64,000 nucleotides of DNA from Myxococcota bacterium (GTDB taxonomy: Bacteria; Myxococcota_A; Polyangia; JAAYKL01), in contig JASJCT010000022.1 of the NCBI GenBank assembly GCA_030065855.1, positions 52,501-116,500 on the forward strand, read 5' to 3'. A program made the position numbers and the translations under genes. Position 1 is the first letter of the stretch, and every line of letters starts with the position of its first letter. Of the stretch, positions 44,940 to 54,756 are shown in pieces. The notes below the pieces were generated by a model, which saw nothing but the letters and a program-made list of their open reading frames with translations, searched no databases and was not told the origin of the DNA.

Positions 44940-45292
44940 GGGGAGGGCGTGGTTCTGGGTTGCAAATCCACCAGGGTTGCTCCCCAGCTGCCAGAGCCGT
45001 GACCGGCCAAGCGGAAGTTTTTAACCGAGGGGTGGCGCTGGAGCGCGCTGTGCACGATCCGTCGCAACACACCGGTTCCCTTGCCGTGGATGATGCGGAC
45101 TTCAACAATATCCCGTTCAACGCAGGCATCGATGTAGTCTGCAACCAGGTCTTTCACTTCCTTTGGTTGAAACCCATGGAGGTCCAGCACCCCATCGATA
45201 GGAAGTTCGACCACATCCCCCTCCCACGCATCTACGCCAGCGTCTTTAGCTTTCCCGTCGACCCTGTCATTATTCCTGTTGTCAGTTCCCAT
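44936..45292 (-). CDS. Smr domain protein
   Basis: 118 residues. A short disordered N-terminus precedes a stand-alone Smr domain: VLDLHGFQPKEV, VRIIHGKGTGVLRR and RLAGHGSGSWGATLVDL. Smr domains nick branched or structured DNA or cleave RNA; here the full set of conserved motifs is present. Smr-only proteins are common and not tied to MutS2. It leads the minus-strand operon and overlaps the radical SAM gene by four bases. Confidence 0.92.
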   Translation of the reverse strand: MGTDNRNNDRVDGKAKDAGVDAWEGDVVELPIDGVLDLHGFQPKEVKDLVADYIDACVERDIVEVRIIHGKGTGVLRRIVHSALQRHPSVKNFRLAGHGSGSWGATLVDLQPRTTPSP

Positions 45293-45427
45293 TGGTATGC
45301 TCAGTTCATATTCAGGGTGAGTATATTAACTTCATCAAAAATAATCGACATGCCACAGCCGGAAAACAAGTTTTGGTCGGTGGGTATTTGCGGGATTACT
45401 GGACTTAAACGGCGGATTGAGACAAAA

Positions 45428-46366
45428 ATGGGCGGAGCAATTGAATGCTCGGGTGATTTGAGAAAGGATGCACTTTTGATTGAAGGAATATATACGGCCC
45501 TCATTACGCCGATGAAGCAGGGCACCGTCGACAAGGATGCCCTTTTAGGCCTTGTGGATAGGCAGTTGGCAGCCGGGGTCCACGGACTGGTGCTATGCGC
45601 GACCACCGGAGAGGGATCAGTGCTCACGAACGATGAGCGGCGCACTGTGATCGAGACGGCTGTGCGACGCGTTGATAAGAAAATTCCCATTTGCGTCGGT
45701 ACCGGGTGCATCTCGGCCTGGGCGACCGTGGAGCAGACGCGCATTGCCAAAGATCTGGGGGCAGATACGGCCCTGGTGGTTTCGCCGGCCTATGTAAAAC
45801 CCTCCCAAGAGGGCATGATCGATTTCTTTCGGGAGGTGGCAGACAGCGGTGGATTACCCATTATTTTGTACAATGTGCCGTCCCGGACCATGTCGGATAT
45901 CGCACCATCCACCGTCGCCAGCCTTTCGACCCATGAAAAAATTGTGGGCATCAAAGAGGCGACCGGATCGATGCTTCGCGCCCAACAGGTGATTGCAGCG
46001 GCAGAGGGTCGCATCGCTGTTCTATCTGGGGATGATCCCATCACACTGTCGTTGATTATCGCCGGTGGCACCGGTGTGATTTCCACGGCAGCCAATGCGG
46101 TGCCAAACATCTGGGTGTCCCTGTGGCAAGCGTGTCAGGACGGCGATATCAAACGAGCGGCCCAGATACAAAACAACCTCGTGCCCTTGCACGAAGTACT
46201 CTTTTCCGAGGCAAACCCAGGTCCGGTCAAAGGCGCCTTGCATCTCCTCGGGCATATCGCGCCGGAGATTCGCCTGCCCCTGACCTGGCCCACCCCCAAA
46301 ACCATGTCCCGTCTGGCCGAGGAGCTCGGGCGCTTGGGGGTATCCGTCCCAGGTGCTGCCCAATGA
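45428..46366 (+). CDS. dapA: 4-hydroxy-tetrahydrodipicolinate synthase
   Basis: 312 residues from ATG 45428. A TTG at 45476 preceded by AAAGGA would give 296 residues and matches the family N-terminus (IEGIYTALITPM) better, so the true start may be there. It condenses pyruvate and aspartate semialdehyde in lysine synthesis. Seen are CATTGEGSVL (Thr pair), the Tyr in LYNVPSRT, and the Schiff-base Lys in GIKEATGS. Its stop overlaps dapB (ATGA). Confidence 0.95.
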   Translation: MGGAIECSGDLRKDALLIEGIYTALITPMKQGTVDKDALLGLVDRQLAAGVHGLVLCATTGEGSVLTNDERRTVIETAVRRVDKKIPICVGTGCISAWATVEQTRIAKDLGADTALVVSPAYVKPSQEGMIDFFREVADSGGLPIILYNVPSRTMSDIAPSTVASLSTHEKIVGIKEATGSMLRAQQVIAAAEGRIAVLSGDDPITLSLIIAGGTGVISTAANAVPNIWVSLWQACQDGDIKRAAQIQNNLVPLHEVLFSEANPGPVKGALHLLGHIAPEIRLPLTWPTPKTMSRLAEELGRLGVSVPGAAQ

Positions 46367-47178
46367 AGGGTCTGGTAAACGCAGCCATCGTGGGAGCCGC
46401 CGGCCGCATGGGGCTCGAGGTGACCCGGGCTGCCCAAGGGCGAGAGGATGTGCGCATCCGTGCGGCGGTGGAACAAAGCGGGTCTCCGCACAAGGGTCGC
46501 GACTTGGGTGAGCTCGCCGGCATCGGCTTTCTCGATGTGTCGATCGATGACGACTTGGCCTCAGCCCTCGAAACAGTGGCCGTGGCCATCGATTTCAGCT
46601 CGGCTGCTGCGACTGAAACAGTTGCCCGCGCTGCTGCGGCAACAGGTACAGCGCTTGTGTGCGGTACGACGGGCATCGACGACGCGGCCCTGGCGGCCTT
46701 TGAAACAGCTGCGGAAAAGATCCCTGTCCTGCATGCGCCTAATTTGAGCCCGGGCGTGGCTGTCACGGCCGCGCTGGTAGAGCGCGCTGTCTCAGCCCTT
46801 GGACCCGAGTACGATGTCGAAATTGTAGAAATGCACCATCGCAACAAAGCAGACGCACCTTCGGGCACGGCCCTTTATTTGGCTCAGGCCGCAATGCAAG
46901 GGGCAGGTACCCCGGCCGCATCGACCCTGCGATTGGGCCGCGGAAAAGATGCGGGCTTGCGGAGTAAGTCCGAGATAGGCGTGCACGCAGTTAGAGGTGG
47001 CAGTGTCTTTGGCGACCACACCGTCATTCTCGCGGGTGCCCACGACCGCATCGAGATCACCCATCGGGCCGGCTCACGGACCCTCTTTGCAGCGGGGGCA
47101 CTTCGCGCGGCGGTTTTTTTAGCCGATAGATCTCCTGGGCGGTATAAAATGACAGACGTGCTTTCAGCCAAAGAATGA
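46363..47178 (+). CDS. dapB: 4-hydroxy-tetrahydrodipicolinate reductase
   Basis: 271 residues. The NAD(P)-binding GAAGRMG opens the protein; DFSSAAAT, GTTGIDD, APNLSPGVAV, EMHHRNKADAPSGTAL (active His and Lys) and the C-terminal LFAAGALRAAVFL region with GRYKMTDVL are all present. It reduces the dapA product. Its start ATG overlaps the dapA stop (ATGA at 46363-46366). A longer in-frame start inside dapA is not used. Confidence 0.96.
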   Translation: MKGLVNAAIVGAAGRMGLEVTRAAQGREDVRIRAAVEQSGSPHKGRDLGELAGIGFLDVSIDDDLASALETVAVAIDFSSAAATETVARAAAATGTALVCGTTGIDDAALAAFETAAEKIPVLHAPNLSPGVAVTAALVERAVSALGPEYDVEIVEMHHRNKADAPSGTALYLAQAAMQGAGTPAASTLRLGRGKDAGLRSKSEIGVHAVRGGSVFGDHTVILAGAHDRIEITHRAGSRTLFAAGALRAAVFLADRSPGRYKMTDVLSAKE

Positions 47179-47301
47179 GCGTTGCTTAAAGGCTTAAACG
47201 GCAAGTGGGTTAGCAAAAAGGGGGGACGACGAGCAAGGGACGCGACAAAAAACAAGCACTGGCGGCGTGCGATCGAAAAATAAGCGTGTATAAATGATGC
47301 G

Positions 47302-48441
47302 ATGAGTCGAACGATGCGTCGGATAACCAACCTAAAAAAGAGTGAAATCGAGGATATCAATCCGGACATCATCGCCCTCATACCGGCGACCCTGGCCACG
47401 CAACTCAAAGTCTTCCCAGTGACCCTGTATCAGGGCGCGCTCACGGTGGCCGTCATTGACCCCTCCCAGACCCACATTTTAGAATCGGTGGCGCTTAAAA
47501 CAGGGTTAGAGGTGCTCCCAGCGCTCGTTGCCGAACAGGATATGGACGATGCGCTCGCGCGCTATTACGGGTGCCAGGCAGCGGGTGGGAATGCAGCTGC
47601 AGCGGATGATGCACCAGCCAGTGCCATCTCCAGCGATGCACCCAGGCCCGGCCTTGGCAGGGATGAACGTTCAGAAGAGGTTGTTCTGGTTTCAGAGGAC
47701 GGCTGGGTGATGGGACAACCCGATGAGCCGGATCTATCGCGGCCGAGCATTTTCGAAAAGAGCGCTATGGCGCTATCCCCTGACACGGGGCTATCCCCTG
47801 ACATCGAAACGCGCTCGACCCGCGAGCCGTCGGTCACACTGGATCGGGTGAGCAAGCCGGCAATTATCAAACGCTCGACCCGCGATGCGTCCTCGGTCCC
47901 CGCCCCTGCTTCAAAACCCTCTAAAGCGGCCTCGGTTCCACTGACAGCCGTTGGCACTGACAATCGACTGAGCCCAACCCATATCTTGAAACAGTTACAC
48001 GCTGCATCGGATGGGGCTGCTACCGTGGATTGTGCACTGCAATTTCTGATGCACTTTTCAGATCGGGCAGCTTTCTTTGTGATTAAAAAAACTCGGATAA
48101 ACGGATTTGCCATCAAAGGAGACCTGACGAGCCAATCAGCGATACGATCGTTTTGGATGCCCCTCTCTGCCCAATCGACCTTTCGGCAAGTCATTGAGGC
48201 GGATAAAATACACCTGGGACCGCTCGGCAGCGAAGCAGCCGATGCAATCCTGGCCGCCGCCCTGGGAGGACGACCAAAGCGCATCCTTGCCATTCCCGTA
48301 AAAATAGGCCATCGGGTTGCCGGGCTGTTCTATGCGGACAAACTCAACGCCGCTATACCGCCCTGGTATCGCTTGCACCAATTCGCAGAAGGGGTTGCAA
48401 AGCAACTAAAGCGCCTGCTTTTCGAAAGCGGAACATTCTGA
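47302..48441 (+). CDS. MshEN/T2SSE_N-type protein with a GAF-like tail
   Basis: 379 residues. The first 90 match the second half of a type II secretion ATPase N-terminal (MshEN) domain: INPDIIALIPATLATQLKVFPVTLYQGALTVAVIDPSQ, ending DDALARYYG. A long linker (about 95-230) is Ser/Pro/Asp-rich. The last 140 residues look GAF-like (ILAIPVKIGHRVAGLFYAD). No ATPase is present, so it is not a pilus motor itself. Related MshEN domains can bind c-di-GMP, which invites a link to the PilZ protein; that is inference. The start lacks a good ribosome site. Confidence 0.75.
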   Translation: MSRTMRRITNLKKSEIEDINPDIIALIPATLATQLKVFPVTLYQGALTVAVIDPSQTHILESVALKTGLEVLPALVAEQDMDDALARYYGCQAAGGNAAAADDAPASAISSDAPRPGLGRDERSEEVVLVSEDGWVMGQPDEPDLSRPSIFEKSAMALSPDTGLSPDIETRSTREPSVTLDRVSKPAIIKRSTRDASSVPAPASKPSKAASVPLTAVGTDNRLSPTHILKQLHAASDGAATVDCALQFLMHFSDRAAFFVIKKTRINGFAIKGDLTSQSAIRSFWMPLSAQSTFRQVIEADKIHLGPLGSEAADAILAAALGGRPKRILAIPVKIGHRVAGLFYADKLNAAIPPWYRLHQFAEGVAKQLKRLLFESGTF

Positions 48442-48443
48442 AA

Positions 48444-48475
48444 ATCCCCCTAACCCCCTTTTTCAAAGGGGGAAA
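48444..48475. repeat. Dispersed C-rich hairpin repeat, copy B
   Basis: ATCCCCCTAACCCCCTTTTT followed by CAAAGGGGGAAAT. Copies A (11710-11742, reversed) and C (57956-57982) share the CCCCC-TTT-CAAGGGGG hairpin. It lies just after the MshEN gene and may end its transcription. Confidence 0.6.
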
Positions 48476-48523
48476 TCGGAATCGTCACCCATCGAAGTAG
48501 GCCTAACTAGATGCTTGCTTATA

Positions 48524-49657
48524 TCACCGCGTTTCTACGGGGGTGTAGGTCCGGTCAAAGCCCCCGGTATAGTTCGACCTGGGCCTGATGAGGCGGTTGT
48601 CCCTGAACTGCTCCATAATATGGGCCATCCAGCCGGCGGTGCGCGCCGAAGCAAATATGCACGTGTAAAATTCCTTTGGAATGCCCAAGGCGCGCTGCAC
48701 GGTTGCCGAATAGAAATCCACATTGGGCCGGATGCCCTTGTGTTCCAGCACCAGTTCTTCGATGCGGTGGGACATCTCGTACAAATCCGCAGTACCTGCG
48801 CCATGGCTGAGCTTTTCGGAAAATCTCCTCAGATGCCGGCTGCGCGGGTCCTCTGTTTTGTATACCCTATGACCAAATCCCATGATCCGCTTGCCATTTG
48901 AAAGCATGCCCTCGATATAGGACTGAACCCGGTCAGGTGCGCTTATCTGCTCGAGCATTTCCATGACTTCCCGATTGGCACCGCCGTGCAGCGGCCCCTT
49001 GAGGCTGGCCAGGGCTGAGGTCAACGCAGAGTGCATGCCCGCCAACGTGCTCACCGTGGCACGGGCTGCGAATGTCGACGCTGCCAACCCGTGGTCCGCA
49101 TGAAGTACCAGTGTCGTATCGAGCACCTTGCGCTCGAGCTCGGTCGGCGGCTTTCCGTTGAACATGTACAGATAGTTTTCGGCAAATCCCATGCGGGCGT
49201 CCGCAGACAAGGCCGGCTTCTCGTGTATGCGATGGAGCGACGCCACAATGGTCGCGACTTGCGCGAGGATGCGTCTTGCCTTGCGCTGATTGGCCGCTTC
49301 CGTGTTCTTTCCCCCGTCCGGGTCGAACATGCCCAGGGCCGAAACAGCTGTGCGCAGCACCACCATCGGATTTGCGTTGGGTGGTGCCAAGCGAAGCAGG
49401 TCAAATACTTGCTCTGGGAGGCGCATTTCAGCGACGAGCTCTGCCCGAAAATCGTCGAGCTGGGATTGGTCGGGAAGCTCCCCATACCACAGCAGATGGA
49501 CCATTTCCTCATAACAGATTTTTCCGGCCAGCTGGTCGAGCTCGTAGCCCCGATGATAGAGTTTACCGTTTTCCCCATCCACGTAGGTGAGGGCTGTATC
49601 TGCAGCGACAACGCCTTCCAATCCCCTAACCGGTGTATTTCTCTTATTAGTAGTCAT
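48524..49657 (-). CDS. gltA: Citrate synthase (type II-like / 2-methylcitrate synthase relative)
   Basis: 377 residues. The family motifs occur in order: GYELDQLAG with EEMVHLLWYGELP, the His in LHGGANREV, GFGHRVYKTEDPR with the second active-site His, and the Asp in NVDFYSA. The length fits the shorter ATP-independent class, whose members use acetyl-CoA or propionyl-CoA with oxaloacetate. It is on the minus strand after a 300-base AT-rich gap from proB. The substrate preference cannot be read. Confidence 0.94.
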   Translation of the reverse strand: MTTNKRNTPVRGLEGVVAADTALTYVDGENGKLYHRGYELDQLAGKICYEEMVHLLWYGELPDQSQLDDFRAELVAEMRLPEQVFDLLRLAPPNANPMVVLRTAVSALGMFDPDGGKNTEAANQRKARRILAQVATIVASLHRIHEKPALSADARMGFAENYLYMFNGKPPTELERKVLDTTLVLHADHGLAASTFAARATVSTLAGMHSALTSALASLKGPLHGGANREVMEMLEQISAPDRVQSYIEGMLSNGKRIMGFGHRVYKTEDPRSRHLRRFSEKLSHGAGTADLYEMSHRIEELVLEHKGIRPNVDFYSATVQRALGIPKEFYTCIFASARTAGWMAHIMEQFRDNRLIRPRSNYTGGFDRTYTPVETR

Positions 49658-50025
49658 TTTTATATCCTCCAGCGGGCCGCCACAGATCCAGAAAACCTGA
49701 TGCTGCCGACCGCGATATTGGGCACGCCCAAAGGCGCGCGAGGTTGAGTTGAGTTGTTTCTCCCCTCAAAGTACGCGCGAGGAGAGATCAGTACTAAGAC
49801 CCCCCTTTCTAACCCACAGGATGTCGAAAATCAACAGAAATATTCACTTGAATGATAATTGTTTCATTATTATTGCTTAATTTTAACAAGAATAATTGGT
49901 AAATGTTGATAATTTAATATTATTTTATTGTTGAAATAGAATGCACCTTTTGTCATAAACTTATATTTATGCAGACTGTTCGTAAATGCCAGTCTTTCAA
50001 TCCACCGCGCACGAAGGGGCGGCGT
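49658..50025. other. AT-rich divergent promoter region of gltA and proB
   Basis: About 370 bases, strongly AT-rich from about 49820 to 49960. No gene is seen. It should hold the promoters of the divergent citrate synthase and proB genes. A Fur-like string (TGATAATTG then TTTCATTATTA near 49852) is only partly palindromic and is not claimed as an operator. Confidence 0.5.
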
Positions 50026-51171
50026 GTGAGGAACACATCGATAGCAGCGTGCCTTAACCAGTCCCAAAGAATTGTCGTCAAAATCGGCAGCGGTGTTCTT
50101 ACCGAGGAACAGGGGCTGAATACGGGTGTGCTCAAGTCCTTAAGCAGGCAAGTATGCCGGCTGATTGATCTGGATCGGGAGATAATCCTGATTTCATCGG
50201 GCGCGATGGCAGCGGGCATCAAAAAAATCGGTATTGCGCAGCGACCGGATGAAATTCCCAAGCGCCAGGCAATTGCCGCAGTCGGGCAGGCCGGGCTGAT
50301 GCACGAATATGAAACCGCGTTTCGCAGATACGGCAAAAAGGTCGGACAGATGCTGCTGACCGGCGACGGCCTTTGGCAGAGACACCGGTATTTGAACGCG
50401 CGCAACACGCTTTACACACTCTTGTCCTGGGGGGTCGTGCCCATCATTAATGAAAACGATTCGGTATCGGTCGATGAAATAGGGCTCGGGGACAACGATA
50501 ACCTCTCGGCCGTGATTGCACTGCTGATGGGCGCGGATGTCTTGATAAACCTCACCGATATCGACGGCCTCTTTACTGGGGATCCCCGGCGAGATGAAAG
50601 GGCCGAACTGATCCCCACAGTGTCGCGAATAGACAGTGACGTGGAACGGCTGGCCAGCGATATTCCCGGGCCGCTTGGAAAAGGCGGCATGGTGAGCAAA
50701 ATCCACGCTGCCGGAAAGGTGATGTCCGCGGGCATTCCCATGGTTATTGCAAACGGCAAGAGAAGGGATATTCTGCTGAAGCTCTTTGCTGAAAAGGCGG
50801 TGGGCACCCTTTTTGTTCCGAGCAAAGAAAAACTGTCAAACCGAAAATGCTGGATCGCGTCTCAGTCCAAGACAATGGGCCGCATCAAAATCGACCGTGG
50901 CGCAACAGATGCCCTCCTCAATCGGGGCAAAAGCCTGCTGCCCATCGGTGTTTTAAAAGTAGAGGGCGCATTCGACCCTGGCGCACCGGTGGAATTTGTG
51001 GATCAGAACAATCGGGTCATTGGTATCGGCCTTGTGAACTACAGCGCAGCGGACATAAACAGGATTAAGGGGCTAAAATCGGGTCAAATCAAAGAGGTGA
51101 TCGGCGCCAAACCATATGATGAAGTGATTCATCGCAACAACCTGGCGATCACCGGAGAATCCAGGGTGTAA
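50026..51171 (+). CDS. proB: Glutamate 5-kinase with PUA domain
   Basis: 381 residues from GTG 50026, preceded by AAGGGG at six bases; a longer ATG start at 49969 is possible but has no ribosome site and a non-family extension. The kinase part shows VVKIGSGVLT, ISSGAMAAGI, INENDSVSVDE, GDNDNLSA, TDIDGLFTGDP and KGGMVSKI. A PUA domain closes the protein (from about 290). It phosphorylates glutamate for proline synthesis. proA follows 111 bases later on the same strand. Confidence 0.94.
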   Translation: MRNTSIAACLNQSQRIVVKIGSGVLTEEQGLNTGVLKSLSRQVCRLIDLDREIILISSGAMAAGIKKIGIAQRPDEIPKRQAIAAVGQAGLMHEYETAFRRYGKKVGQMLLTGDGLWQRHRYLNARNTLYTLLSWGVVPIINENDSVSVDEIGLGDNDNLSAVIALLMGADVLINLTDIDGLFTGDPRRDERAELIPTVSRIDSDVERLASDIPGPLGKGGMVSKIHAAGKVMSAGIPMVIANGKRRDILLKLFAEKAVGTLFVPSKEKLSNRKCWIASQSKTMGRIKIDRGATDALLNRGKSLLPIGVLKVEGAFDPGAPVEFVDQNNRVIGIGLVNYSAADINRIKGLKSGQIKEVIGAKPYDEVIHRNNLAITGESRV

Positions 51172-51282
51172 GGACCGATTCGTTTCTTAGCAGGAGAGTT
51201 TGGGAAACTTCGGTAGGAAACTGGGATAAAAAAACAGCCTCTCCAAATTGGTTCCCGGCTCTGCCGGGTTAGGAGCAGACCG

Positions 51283-52536
51283 ATGTCAGTTGAAGCGACG
51301 ATTATAAAAATGGCCAAGGCAGCGCGTGCAGCCTCGTTGGCAATGGCCAGATGCCCGACTCAGCAAAAAAACGATGCACTGCTGACGATCGCCCATGAGA
51401 TCGAGGCCAGCACTGCTGAGATAAAAGAAAAAAACGCAGTAGACCTCGATATCGGAAAGAAGAACGGCCTGTCAGATGCAATGATCGACCGCCTTGCGGT
51501 CAAAGACGCTACAATCAAGTCCATGGCAGATGGCCTTAGGGAAGTGGCGGGATTGAACGATCCCGTCGGATCCACCGGTCGAACGTGGATCAGGCCAAAC
51601 GGTCTTCAGGTTTCAAAAATGCGAATCCCCCTGGGGGTAATAGGTATTATTTATGAATCAAGACCAAATGTGACCATTGATGCGGCGGGACTCTGCCTGA
51701 AAGCGGGCAACGCGGTCATTTTAAAAGGGGGCTCAGAGGCGCTGCATACGAACCAGGCCCTTGCAGCATGTATCCAAAAGGCCCTGGGCAAGACCGGTAT
51801 ATCCAAGGCAACGGTTCAACTTATTCCCGTGAAGGATAGGGAAGCGGTCAATATGCTACTGCAGCAGGAGGAGGATATTGACCTCATTATTCCAAGAGGA
51901 GGAGAGGGACTGATCCGCTTTGTGGTGGCGCATTCGAAAATACCTGTTCTCAAGCATTACAAGGGGGTCTGCCACGTGTACGTAGATGACCGGGCCGACC
52001 TCACCATGGCCGAGGAGATCTGCTTCAATGCCAAGGTTCAGCGGCCAGGGGTTTGCAATGCCATGGAGACCATGCTCGTGCATCAATCGATTGCGGATGC
52101 GTTTTTACCGGCCATGGCACTGCGGTTGGTGCAGGCCGGTGTGGAGATACGGGGGTGCAGCCAGACATGTCGTGTGCTTAAAAGTGCGGTGAGCGCCACC
52201 GAAGCTGATTGGGACGAGGAATACCTGGATCTGACGCTTTCCGTGAAGGTCGTTGCGGACATAGAGCAGGCAATGGCTCATATTTCTACGTACGGGTCCC
52301 GTCACACCGAAGCAATTATCACGTCGGATATCGCACGAGCAAAGCGGTTTTTAAGGGAGGTAGACGCTTCTGCAGTGTTGGTCAACGCATCCACCCGATT
52401 CAATGACGGCGGCCAGCTCGGGCTCGGGGCAGAAATTGGCATCAGCACTTCCAAGCTCCACGCGTTCGGTCCAATGGGGGTTGATGAGCTTACGACAACG
52501 AAGTTCGTCGTATACGGCGAGGGGCAGGTAAGATAG
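51283..52536 (+). CDS. proA: Gamma-glutamyl phosphate reductase
   Basis: 417 residues, full length. It reduces gamma-glutamyl phosphate to the semialdehyde with [48 protein letters not shown], the catalytic Cys in [15 protein letters not shown], and the C-terminal [25 protein letters not shown] are all present. It follows proB. Its stop is one base from the convergent coiled-coil gene. Confidence 0.96.
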   Translation: MSVEATIIKMAKAARAASLAMARCPTQQKNDALLTIAHEIEASTAEIKEKNAVDLDIGKKNGLSDAMIDRLAVKDATIKSMADGLREVAGLNDPVGSTGRTWIRPNGLQVSKMRIPLGVIGIIYESRPNVTIDAAGLCLKAGNAVILKGGSEALHTNQALAACIQKALGKTGISKATVQLIPVKDREAVNMLLQQEEDIDLIIPRGGEGLIRFVVAHSKIPVLKHYKGVCHVYVDDRADLTMAEEICFNAKVQRPGVCNAMETMLVHQSIADAFLPAMALRLVQAGVEIRGCSQTCRVLKSAVSATEADWDEEYLDLTLSVKVVADIEQAMAHISTYGSRHTEAIITSDIARAKRFLREVDASAVLVNASTRFNDGGQLGLGAEIGISTSKLHAFGPMGVDELTTTKFVVYGEGQVR

Positions 52537-52537
52537 G

Positions 52538-52915
52538 CTAGGGACGATCCTCGATCAGGTTCTTAAGCGCCCGTTGGGCAGCTGCGACTGCATTGGCTGC
52601 GATTTGTATGCGCTTTTCGGCTTTTTCGAATTGCTCGACGAGGTCTTTTTCCTGGTCCTGCAGACTAGTGACTTCTAGAGATATGCGGCGATGATGGATA
52701 CTGAGCACTTCGAGCGCTTCGGCTGTGCAGGCTTTTTTGAGAGGCAGTCCACGGCGTTGCGCCTGGACCTCTATTATTCTTTCTCGGATCGCGTGGAGCG
52801 CCATGGCCGTGTCTCGACGGGCCTTTTCTGCTTCCCGCAGCTGATCAACGGCCCGGGCACGGTCTCGTAGGCGGAGGGATTTCAATGAGGTGGAGCGTTT
52901 TGAATCGAGTGTCAC
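52538..52915 (-). CDS. Small coiled-coil protein, FliJ-like in appearance
   Basis: 125 residues, almost entirely charged helix with Arg/Glu heptads (LRLRDRARAVDQLREAEKARRD; LQDQEKDLVEQFEKAEKRIQ), typical of small coiled coils such as FliJ or YscO. No flagellar or type III secretion gene is adjacent, so the name is only a resemblance. It lies four bases after the surface lipoprotein gene's stop, on the same strand, so it may be cotranscribed with it. Confidence 0.6.
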   Translation of the reverse strand: MTLDSKRSTSLKSLRLRDRARAVDQLREAEKARRDTAMALHAIRERIIEVQAQRRGLPLKKACTAEALEVLSIHHRRISLEVTSLQDQEKDLVEQFEKAEKRIQIAANAVAAAQRALKNLIEDRP

Positions 52916-52918
52916 GAT

Positions 52919-54619
52919 TTAAATAAGATCCCCTGCAAAAGAAGCGGATATGGGATCGAGCTCAGTGAGTTCACCCTCAAGGGATTCACCATGCCACGTT
53001 AGGGTTACCTGTCCGTCTACAAGGGTTTCAATCTGGTTGCCGATGTTTGGGTCAGCAACGTAAAAGAACCCCTCTGCCTCGAGACTGCCAAATTTGGCGT
53101 TCAGAGCTGCCGCGCCAAATGAGAGCTTGGCACTGGCATCCACCGTTGCCTGCTCACACCCGGTCCGTAGGGTTTCTGCAGTGGCCACATCCCCAAGCCA
53201 GATGGCCAGAAAATCGGCAACCGCCTCGCAATCGACAATCATATCGAGTGCTTGGGCAAAGTCTGCGGTTTCGTACGCCTGGATCAGTGCGTAGTTTGAT
53301 ACCAGGTGGTAAAGAACGTCCCCGAGTCCGAGATTTATACGGTGGGCGTGGAGGCGTATCCGATCTTCATCAGGGGGTGATGGATCAGCTGTCCCAGGGC
53401 TGGATTCAGGCTCGATCACCTCGTAGGAGAAAGCATCGCCGAGTGCATTCGAAAACATCAGGCGATCGATGCGATTCTCTGTTGGATACGCTGCGTCGCT
53501 CATGCTGCCGATTTCCAACACGCCAAAAAACCAAACCTCATATAGGATATCTTTTACAGTAGACCAGACCGAATGGAGGGCGTCGGACACCGCGACATTG
53601 CTATTTTGAAAATATTGGGCCAATTGCCCATCTAAATCGTTGTCGTTTCTGACCTCATCAAAGGGAACTTCGGACATGGGATTCTGCTCGATAACGACCT
53701 TGCGAATGCCGTCCAAAATTGCTGTTTCCGGGTCAATATTAAAACTCGCCGGGGCGATATCGGTCGCTTCATCGAGCGCAGCGGTCATTTCATCCAGGGT
53801 GCCTGCAAGTATTTCTCTGGGTGCGGTCTTTGCTCGGGTTTCATACTTGCCGCTCAGGTTAAAGGGAATATTTGACAGGACGACATCTGGCACATCCGTG
53901 TTGGGTGTCAGACCCTCGACGCACGTCTGCGCCCGTGACGCACCATCGGCATTTAAACCGGTAACACGAACCGTGTAGTCGTACCTATGACGCAATCCAG
54001 TGAGGGCAAACAGTGCGGGCGGCGATCCCGCAACCGCCGTCTCGACCGGTGGGTGGGAAGGGGAAGTGATCAAATCCGAACAGGTAATGTGCTCGAAGAG
54101 TTCGGTCCGGATATAGGTCAATGGGCGATCCCCGTGGTACGTGACCTCGAAATGCAGCTTGAGATGGTCCGGGTCGACCACAATATCGACTGATAGGGAA
54201 GCGCCCTCGATGGCCGGGCTTGAAAAGCGAATGGCAAAGCTGGCAGCCAAGTCCGGAGCCCTAAACAGCACGAGTGCTGTGCCGGTTTCGTCGGTATAGA
54301 AATCGTTGCTGGGGGTAACGGCGTCAGCATCTGAGTAAAGGGGTGTCACATGGGCATTGTGGGCCGGTCCTTCGAAGCTGATGTCAATGGGCTCACCGAC
54401 AAGTGGGGTTCCATACCCATCTGCGAGGGTGACCTCGAACACTGTTTCTTCCAAGTAGCCCAGCGTGACTTCGCTGGAAGGGGAAACCAAAATGCTGGCA
54501 TCCCAGAGCTCGTCAAGAGCGATCTTATCCGATGATTGGACGCACCCCCAAACGCCAGATAAGCACGTGGCCGCAACCACTAAGAAAGCGCAATACTTAT
54601 ACCGATGCATCTCAAACAT
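52919..54619 (-). CDS. Surface lipoprotein with Ig-like N-terminal domain
   Basis: 566 residues. A lipobox (SGVWGCVQ, Cys near 26) follows the signal peptide. Residues about 50-155 read like a bacterial Ig-like (invasin/Big-type) domain with VTLGYLEETVFEVTLADGYGTPL and DETGTALVLFRAPD. The remainder (200-566) is acidic and unassigned. Proteins of this look are common surface or outer-membrane-associated lipoproteins in deltaproteobacterial lineages. The start ATG 54619 is chosen before ATG 54610; no strong ribosome site. A small coiled-coil gene follows. Confidence 0.85.
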   Translation of the reverse strand: MFEMHRYKYCAFLVVAATCLSGVWGCVQSSDKIALDELWDASILVSPSSEVTLGYLEETVFEVTLADGYGTPLVGEPIDISFEGPAHNAHVTPLYSDADAVTPSNDFYTDETGTALVLFRAPDLAASFAIRFSSPAIEGASLSVDIVVDPDHLKLHFEVTYHGDRPLTYIRTELFEHITCSDLITSPSHPPVETAVAGSPPALFALTGLRHRYDYTVRVTGLNADGASRAQTCVEGLTPNTDVPDVVLSNIPFNLSGKYETRAKTAPREILAGTLDEMTAALDEATDIAPASFNIDPETAILDGIRKVVIEQNPMSEVPFDEVRNDNDLDGQLAQYFQNSNVAVSDALHSVWSTVKDILYEVWFFGVLEIGSMSDAAYPTENRIDRLMFSNALGDAFSYEVIEPESSPGTADPSPPDEDRIRLHAHRINLGLGDVLYHLVSNYALIQAYETADFAQALDMIVDCEAVADFLAIWLGDVATAETLRTGCEQATVDASAKLSFGAAALNAKFGSLEAEGFFYVADPNIGNQIETLVDGQVTLTWHGESLEGELTELDPISASFAGDLI

Positions 54620-54726
54620 CGCCCGAATGAAATAAGCCAACCCAACAGTCCCGGTCAATTTTTTTTAATAAGCGCACACCACCTATCGACCGTATGGGCC
54701 CATTATCTTAATAATAATACTACAGA

Positions 54727-54756
54727 TTGTTATCTAGAATTTAAAAAAGTTATATT
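54727..54756 (+). promoter_or_regulatory. Candidate promoter for the rpmH operon
   Basis: TTGTTA (54727-54732) and TATATT (54751-54756) are 18 bases apart in a strongly AT-rich stretch 120 bases before rpmH. This is the best -35/-10 pair seen; it is not consensus, and other starts are possible. No DnaA box (TTATNCACA) was found here, so no origin is claimed. Confidence 0.35.

Noticed and set aside
44960-45427. Extension of dapA back over the smr gene
   Set aside because: The frame is open but covers the opposite-strand smr gene and is not DapA-like; a start at 45428 or 45476 fits the family.
49852-49875. Fur-box-like string between gltA and proB
   Set aside because: Only partly palindromic in a generally AT-rich region, and neither neighbour is iron-regulated by known function.
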